Assembly: GCA_024279425.1 (NCBI GenBank) | Contig: JAJRRO010000100.1 | Coordinates: forward strand, 1-64,000 | Direction of reading: 5' to 3' | DNA: 64,000 nucleotides | Source of the DNA: Bacteroidota bacterium | GTDB taxonomy: Bacteria; Bacteroidota; Bacteroidia; Flavobacteriales; Flavobacteriaceae | Shown: one piece after another, positions 59,851 through 64,000 of the stretch | Position numbering within the stretch: position 1 is the first letter of the stretch | How the letters are laid out: each line of letters starts with the position of its first letter | Notes under the pieces: model-generated | What the model saw: only the letters and a program-made list of their open reading frames with translations | Told to the model about the DNA's origin: nothing | Databases searched by the model: none | Translations under genes and position numbers: made by a program

Positions 59851-60201
59851 TCACTCCCGCTTTACAATCATATAATAATCGTTGTCCAAGGGTAAATACC
59901 CCAAATCATAAACAAAATAATACGCAGTACCTTTTTTGGTGGTGTATAGATTGGTTATGTACTCAAAATCAAAGCCCCTACGCATCAATTGTGTACGGGT
60001 TGTTTTTGTTTTGCCCTCTTTTAGGGGAAAACTGTCCAAGACCCGATAATTTTTACGTAGACGATTATTAACGTTACGGATGAGGTTTTTACCGTCTTTG
60101 TTTACTTTGTTATTAAAGGCATTTCTACAATGGTCTGAGCAGTACTTTTTATCTGCACGGCCCCTTATTTTTTCACCACATTCAAGACAGGTCTTTTCCA
60201 T
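59851..60201 (-). CDS. DUF2116-like zinc-ribbon protein
   Basis: A 116-residue protein whose N-terminus is a treble-clef or zinc-ribbon: CLECGEKIRGRADKKYCSDH, then CRNAFNN. The rest is a basic region with no known domain. Such proteins may bind DNA or RNA. It starts one base after the stop of the gene upstream on this strand, so it is co-transcribed with the DUF6265-like gene. Confidence 0.75.
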   Translation of the reverse strand: MEKTCLECGEKIRGRADKKYCSDHCRNAFNNKVNKDGKNLIRNVNNRLRKNYRVLDSFPLKEGKTKTTRTQLMRRGFDFEYITNLYTTKKGTAYYFVYDLGYLPLDNDYYMIVKRE

Positions 60202-60202
60202 A

Positions 60203-60697
60203 TTAGTCTACCCTTTTGTAATTGAATTTTACTTCTTCGGATGTGCCATTTTCATCTCCTACAATTACATACATATTAATTTCATCATCACCCATTTTTT
60301 CCATGGTCAATCCATCAAAATACACCCGATTATTTTCAAGTTTGACCAATTTAAAGTCCACAGTTTCGTCCTTTTCCTCCCAGCCTTTAAGCGAACCATG
60401 AAAATGTTTTAATTGTAAAATCAAAGTCTCCCCTGTTTGCTGAATATGACCTACTTCATAAAACTGAACCTTACCTTCCGAGGCCAATTTAAAAACGAAC
60501 ATCATGGAATCCCCAAGGGGCGGACTCCATATCTCCTCGGCTATCCCCCCAAATGCCTCTCCTTTCCAATGTCCGGCGACCCAGGAAACAGCTTCCAAGG
60601 TGGCTTTCGGGGATTCGCTGCCTTCGGTCAGGGACATCGTATTTTGTGCCGGGCTGCTATGGGTAATGCAAAAAAGAAGTATAAATAAAAATCGCAT
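60203..60697 (-). CDS. Secreted DUF6265-like protein
   Basis: I take the ATG at 60697, which begins directly with a signal peptide (RFLFILLFCITHSSPAQN), giving 164 residues. The mature protein is a small beta barrel of the lipocalin-like DUF6265 type: VSWVAGHWKGEAFGGIAEEI, SMMFVFKLASEGKVQFYEVG, then LQLKHFHGSLKGWEEKDETV. Role unknown. It precedes the zinc-ribbon gene by one base. Confidence 0.7.
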   Translation of the reverse strand: MRFLFILLFCITHSSPAQNTMSLTEGSESPKATLEAVSWVAGHWKGEAFGGIAEEIWSPPLGDSMMFVFKLASEGKVQFYEVGHIQQTGETLILQLKHFHGSLKGWEEKDETVDFKLVKLENNRVYFDGLTMEKMGDDEINMYVIVGDENGTSEEVKFNYKRVD

Positions 60698-60756
60698 AGG
60701 TATAGTGTTTGATTTCAGCAAGATACAAATTATCCGATTACAAACGACTAGCGACT

Positions 60757-61329
60757 TTAAGTTATATCTATATTGTATTTTTCAAGCAAACCCCTAATAT
60801 TTTCTTTGGAGAATTTTGCTTTTATGAGTCGGTTCTTTTCTGGATCAATAGTGAAGTTATAGGATGTTTTTAGGTCTGCGTTTTCCAAAATTGAACGTTG
60901 AAAAATGGCTTTTTCCAAATCACATTCATTAAATAGCGCCCTGGTCAAATCGGTCTCTGTGAAATCAACTTCGATCATTTTACAGTCCACAAACTGAATG
61001 TTCTTTAATTTCAATTGGTAAAAAGATGAAAGGTTGAGTGCACAATTCGTAAAACTAAAGGATAATAAAAAGGTATTGCAGTCCTCAAATTTTAAGCCTA
61101 TCAACTTACAATAGGAAAAGGTCACTTCCTTAAATGTAGTTTGGGCTATATTGGCATTACTGAGATTGCAATCAATGAATTCACATTCCATAAAATTCTG
61201 ATTGTCCAAATACCCATTGGAAAAATCACAGCTCTCAAAAATACAATTCTCATATTCTCCTTTTGAGAAGCGGTTTTTTGTGTAATTGATGCCTTTGAAT
61301 TCCTTGTCAGCTATAAAAGGTGGGTTCAT
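60757..61329 (-). CDS. Pentapeptide-repeat protein
   Basis: A 190-residue protein made largely of A(D/N)LxX-type five-residue units (FESCDFSNGYLDNQNFMECE, CNLSNANIAQTTFKEVTFSY, VDFTETDLTRALFNECDLEK). These fold as a right-handed quadrilateral helix. Some members protect gyrase, but most are of unknown function. Runs on the same strand as the PH-domain and BNR genes upstream, with gaps of 15 bases. Confidence 0.8.
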   Translation of the reverse strand: MNPPFIADKEFKGINYTKNRFSKGEYENCIFESCDFSNGYLDNQNFMECEFIDCNLSNANIAQTTFKEVTFSYCKLIGLKFEDCNTFLLSFSFTNCALNLSSFYQLKLKNIQFVDCKMIEVDFTETDLTRALFNECDLEKAIFQRSILENADLKTSYNFTIDPEKNRLIKAKFSKENIRGLLEKYNIDIT

Positions 61330-61344
61330 TTATATGGATTAAAA

Positions 61345-61788
61345 TTACTTGTCATTCTCAGGGAGTTGAGAGTTGTTTTTTGGTTTAAGATAAACGGTAA
61401 TCTTCGGATTCCGTCTTTTTAATTCCTCAATAAAACCAGATTTATTCTTTGGAGAAACGATTACGCTTTTGCCACTATCCAATGAAATTTCCAATCGATC
61501 GAGCGAAGCTGCAGGAGCGCTGATGGGATTATTGGTTTCAGTAATTTTTGTAATTCTCCGTATTTCAAAGGATTTATTCACTAGAAAGCCACATTTCACC
61601 CTGAGTATATCCTTGTCTATGAGGTAAAACGTCTGGAGAAACATATAGGCGATAAAAGCAGCAGTTAATGCTATGGGTAATAAGCCTACCCAAATTCCTT
61701 CTTGAATCATTGGATAGGTGCTTAACCCTAAGACAATGACAATGAAAATTACTAAACCTGTACCTATTTTTGACTTGTATACTTTCAT
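61345..61788 (-). CDS. Membrane protein with bacterial PH-like domain
   Basis: A 147-residue protein with two N-terminal membrane segments (GLVIFIVIVLGLSTYPMI, GLLPIALTAAFIAYMFL) and a cytoplasmic PH-like part (RVKCGFLVNKSFEIRRITKI, SLDRLEISLDSGKSVIVSPK). This layout is usual for small bacterial PH proteins. Part of a three-gene run. Confidence 0.75.
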   Translation of the reverse strand: MKVYKSKIGTGLVIFIVIVLGLSTYPMIQEGIWVGLLPIALTAAFIAYMFLQTFYLIDKDILRVKCGFLVNKSFEIRRITKITETNNPISAPAASLDRLEISLDSGKSVIVSPKNKSGFIEELKRRNPKITVYLKPKNNSQLPENDK

Positions 61789-61802
61789 ATTGAATTTAAA
61801 CT

Positions 61803-63467
61803 TTACTCTTCCAAGATTATGGCAGGTAATGCAAGCTCCTTGAACATTGTATTGTAGGCCTGCATCTCTTTATCAACAATGGCATCCCTTTCAGTCTCAT
61901 AGGTATTCCAATCGGCCATTAAATCTTTAAGGCGTTCCTTGGCACCTTGGGTGACTTTGGGTTCGGCAGCATCCACATAACTTTTGAGTTCCATAAACTC
62001 GGCATTGAGTTGGTTATTGAAATTAATGACATCCTGAAAAGTCTTTTGTTTGGGTTGGATCAAATTTTGCTCCCACGTATCAGTGCATTCAATAAGTGAT
62101 TTTCCTTTTTCCAATACGTCTTTAGCGGTGTCGTTTTCTTCCAGCAATTTCGCATAGTTCTCTAGCTGGCTCTTTGCCGAGGGCATGGATGTGACCGATT
62201 CATGGATGTTTTTGATAACACCTTCAATCTGATTCAAAATGGACCGTTGTTCTTCATATTCGACCATAGAGCCTTGGACTTTCGGGTTGGGCAGTATTTT
62301 CACTTCCGTGTCAGAGGTCAAGCTATCTAAAGTAAGTCTTAGCACATAGGTTCCTGGACCAACCCTTGAGCCTTCATAGCTGCCATAAACGAATACTTTG
62401 TCCACTGCTGGGCGAGTCTCTTTATTAAAGTCCCACGTAAATCTATTATATCCTTTTTTTGAGGGAAGTACCTGAGGTTTTGATCGACCGCCTGGCCATG
62501 ATTTGAAATCCTTGGTTTTTTTATTGGTAATGGCCGAATTGTCCTGCTGTCCGCCACATACATTATAAGGAACCAAATTGTCCGTAATTACGCGATAAAA
62601 TTGTGATGTAGGCTGGGACTGTTGAGAACTCCAACTCTTACCACCGTTGTTGGAGACATTGGCACCCCCATCATTGGAATTTATCATTTTGGAATTATCA
62701 TTGGGATTGATCCACAGGTCATGATTGTCTCCATGTGGAGTTGGGAGTGGTTTGAAGGTCTTGCCGCCATCAATGGACTTGGTGACAGGAGCATTCAATA
62801 CGTACACCAAATTTTCATCTTGGGAATCGGCAAAAATTTCCATATGGTACCATGAACGGGCAATATTGATACGGTCCTTATTGATTTGTGTCCATTTTTT
62901 ACCCGCATCATCAGAGCGATAAACGCAGCCTTTGTCTCCTTCGGCTTCAATAACGGCAAATACCAATTCAGGATTCGCCCCAGAAACCGAGATACCTGAT
63001 TTTCCAAGTTCTTTGGGAAGACCTTCTTTCATTTTTCCCCAGATAGATCCTCCATCAGTTGATTTATTTACACCATCGCCCATGGAGGTCATAACGCCCC
63101 GAGCGGCATGCTCACCCATGCCTACAACAACAATATAAGGATTGCTTTCAGATACGGAAATATCCCCAACGGTCCCTGTTTTTAAAAACCCATCGGAGAT
63201 ATTCTTCCAAGTGATACCATCATCGACCGTTTTCCAAATACCACCTCCTGTATTCCCCATATAATAAGTCATAGGTTGGCCAACAACCCCGCTTGAAGCC
63301 ACACAGCGTCCTCCTCGAAATGGACCTATATTTCGCCATTTAAGGCCATGGAATATCGAGTCCTGTACCGTGATTACCAGGGTGTTCGTTTTCTTTTTTC
63401 GTCTTTGGGAGTGCAATGTCAAAGGGAGCACCAATACGATAATCAAAAGAAATTTCAAGGATTTCAT
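61803..63467 (-). CDS. VPS10/BNR-repeat propeller protein with an internal deletion
   Basis: A 554-residue secreted protein (signal peptide [16 protein letters not shown]). Residues 40-310 hold Asp-box blades ([43 protein letters not shown]), and the family motif CGGQQDNSA follows. In full-length relatives of roughly 1000 residues a second propeller comes next. Here the sequence passes within 20 residues to the C-terminal region ([27 protein letters not shown]), so about half the protein is missing in frame. The gene is otherwise intact. It heads the run with the PH and pentapeptide genes. Confidence 0.75.
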   Translation of the reverse strand: MKSLKFLLIIVLVLPLTLHSQRRKKKTNTLVITVQDSIFHGLKWRNIGPFRGGRCVASSGVVGQPMTYYMGNTGGGIWKTVDDGITWKNISDGFLKTGTVGDISVSESNPYIVVVGMGEHAARGVMTSMGDGVNKSTDGGSIWGKMKEGLPKELGKSGISVSGANPELVFAVIEAEGDKGCVYRSDDAGKKWTQINKDRINIARSWYHMEIFADSQDENLVYVLNAPVTKSIDGGKTFKPLPTPHGDNHDLWINPNDNSKMINSNDGGANVSNNGGKSWSSQQSQPTSQFYRVITDNLVPYNVCGGQQDNSAITNKKTKDFKSWPGGRSKPQVLPSKKGYNRFTWDFNKETRPAVDKVFVYGSYEGSRVGPGTYVLRLTLDSLTSDTEVKILPNPKVQGSMVEYEEQRSILNQIEGVIKNIHESVTSMPSAKSQLENYAKLLEENDTAKDVLEKGKSLIECTDTWEQNLIQPKQKTFQDVINFNNQLNAEFMELKSYVDAAEPKVTQGAKERLKDLMADWNTYETERDAIVDKEMQAYNTMFKELALPAIILEE

Positions 63468-63637
63468 GCGGTTGGTTTTTAGTCAATGAAAGATACTGAA
63501 CCTATCCCCAAATTAATAGGGAAACAGCAGAATTGTATTGGGCCAAATTGAGGATTAGATTATTTTCAATATTCCCGTAATTGTACCAGTAGCTAAGGAT
63601 AAAATGAAATCAATGTTTTTGTCTCCATGAGCGTGTC

Positions 63638-63674
63638 ATGCTGAGCGCCCGCCTGTCGGATGGCAGGCAGGCTC
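63638..63674. repeat. REP-like hairpin
   Basis: GTCATGCTGAGCGCCCGCCT followed by CAGGCAGGCTC forms an imperfect GC-rich hairpin in otherwise AT-rich spacer. Related to the element at 59799-59834. Confidence 0.45.
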
Positions 63675-63715
63675 GATGGGACAGTAAATAGCTTTATTGA
63701 TACGCGGTTTTTTTC

Positions 63716-64000
63716 TCAATCACTGAACCTCAATCCCCGCTGCAAGCGATTCATCATTTTAGCAATCCGATTGGCTTGGGTATCTACAGTTTTGGCACTG
63801 TAAATCCAATCCAAATACGATTTTTGTTCCCCTTCGGTAAAGGACAAAAAAGTGTCTTGGATTTTCTGTGGTTCGTTCTTGAAACAGTGGATGATTTCAT
63901 CTGAGATTTCTAGTTTCGATTCGTCCGAATAAAGAATAACATGCACATAATCACCCGCTTCTTTCTTGATTTTCTTTCGGACTTCCGCTTTTACGGGAAG
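63716..64000 (-). CDS. YdeI/OmpD-associated family protein, C-terminal part (window edge)
   Basis: The frame is open to the right edge of the window and ends at 63716. The visible 94 residues begin LPVKAEVRKKIKKEAGDYVH, a DUF1905-like end, and continue with the OmdA helix pair SFTEGEQKSYLDWIYSAKTV and IAKMMNRLQRGL. Upstream codons lie outside the window. The family is of unknown function. Confidence 0.75.
   Translation of the reverse strand, partial: LPVKAEVRKKIKKEAGDYVHVILYSDESKLEISDEIIHCFKNEPQKIQDTFLSFTEGEQKSYLDWIYSAKTVDTQANRIAKMMNRLQRGLRFSD

Noticed and set aside
59769-60071. 100-codon plus-strand frame
   Set aside because: It covers a REP-like hairpin and the antisense of the zinc-ribbon gene; the product has no plausible composition.

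Overview
The window looks like a chromosomal segment of a marine member of the Flavobacteriaceae (Bacteroidota). The evidence is low-GC coding sequence, a secreted protein ending in a type IX secretion sorting domain, many SPII lipoproteins and Tat-exported oxidoreductases, two formylglycine-type sulfatases, NhaC, flavobacterial L-threonine dehydrogenase, DUF2652, DUF1330 and DUF6090 family members, and promoters of the TTG / TAnnTTTG type. No rRNA, CRISPR array, SusC/SusD pair or prophage is visible. One intact tRNA gene, tRNA-Arg(CCU), is present.

Layout. (1) 1-11412 is an accessory region bounded by two degenerate IS3-family ends in the same orientation. It holds four nuclease-fold proteins (HNH, PDDEXK_4-like, a small QxK protein paired with an excisionase-like HTH, NERD), broken gene scraps (DUF6090, DUF1080) and a minus-strand catabolic operon: SDR, enolase-superfamily enzyme, NTF2-like protein, creatininase-family hydrolase, Gfo/Idh/MocA dehydrogenase. 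Its right end is a chimeric IS3/IS1595 remnant that cuts off a NUMOD1 homing-endonuclease tail. (2) 11413-16468 carries DUF1330, a modular T9SS-secreted protein, a Tat-exported TIM-barrel protein and a family of modular interspersed repeats. (3) 16755-21627 has two sulfatases around a lipoprotein FAD oxidoreductase. (4) 21786-25767 is a signalling cluster: a TerB-like protein, a coiled-coil protein, a membrane-independent conserved protein, a Ras/Rab-like GTPase and a frameshifted hybrid histidine kinase. (5) 26863-39770 is a catabolic locus in which almost every enzyme carries an export signal: CBM9-like protein, PQQ-type dehydrogenase with cytochrome c, PIG-L deacetylase, amidohydrolase, BASS transporter, RraA, two Rid proteins, a SelA/DgaE-like PLP enzyme, an esterase and two divergent Gfo/Idh oxidoreductases. 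(6) 39941-40490 is a tRNA-Arg locus with a small GIY-YIG gene and two palindrome-interrupted tRNA-like copies. (7) 40497-48141 is a minus-strand operon of the planctomycete-type cytochrome/DUF1553/DUF1501 kind. (8) 48228-64000 is mostly ordinary core genome: tdh, nhaC, a Cys/Met PLP enzyme, DUF2652, TPR, M28 peptidase, CBS, zinc ribbon, pentapeptide, PH-domain and BNR-propeller genes, with a few pseudogenes.

How the genes fit together. Regions 3, 5 and 7 look like extracytoplasmic machinery for attacking sulfated and N-acylated carbohydrate or amino-acid-like compounds. The strongest candidate for something undescribed is region 5: an amidohydrolase, PLP lyase, Rid proteins and RraA aldolase, normally cytoplasmic, encoded in one run with Sec, Tat or lipoprotein signals around a single sodium-coupled carboxylate transporter. 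The other two candidates are the GTPase-kinase cluster and the GIY-YIG/tRNA-Arg arrangement. Several genes are broken by one-base losses in A-runs, which may be real decay or sequencing error. All functional statements rest on motif recognition by eye; no database search was possible.
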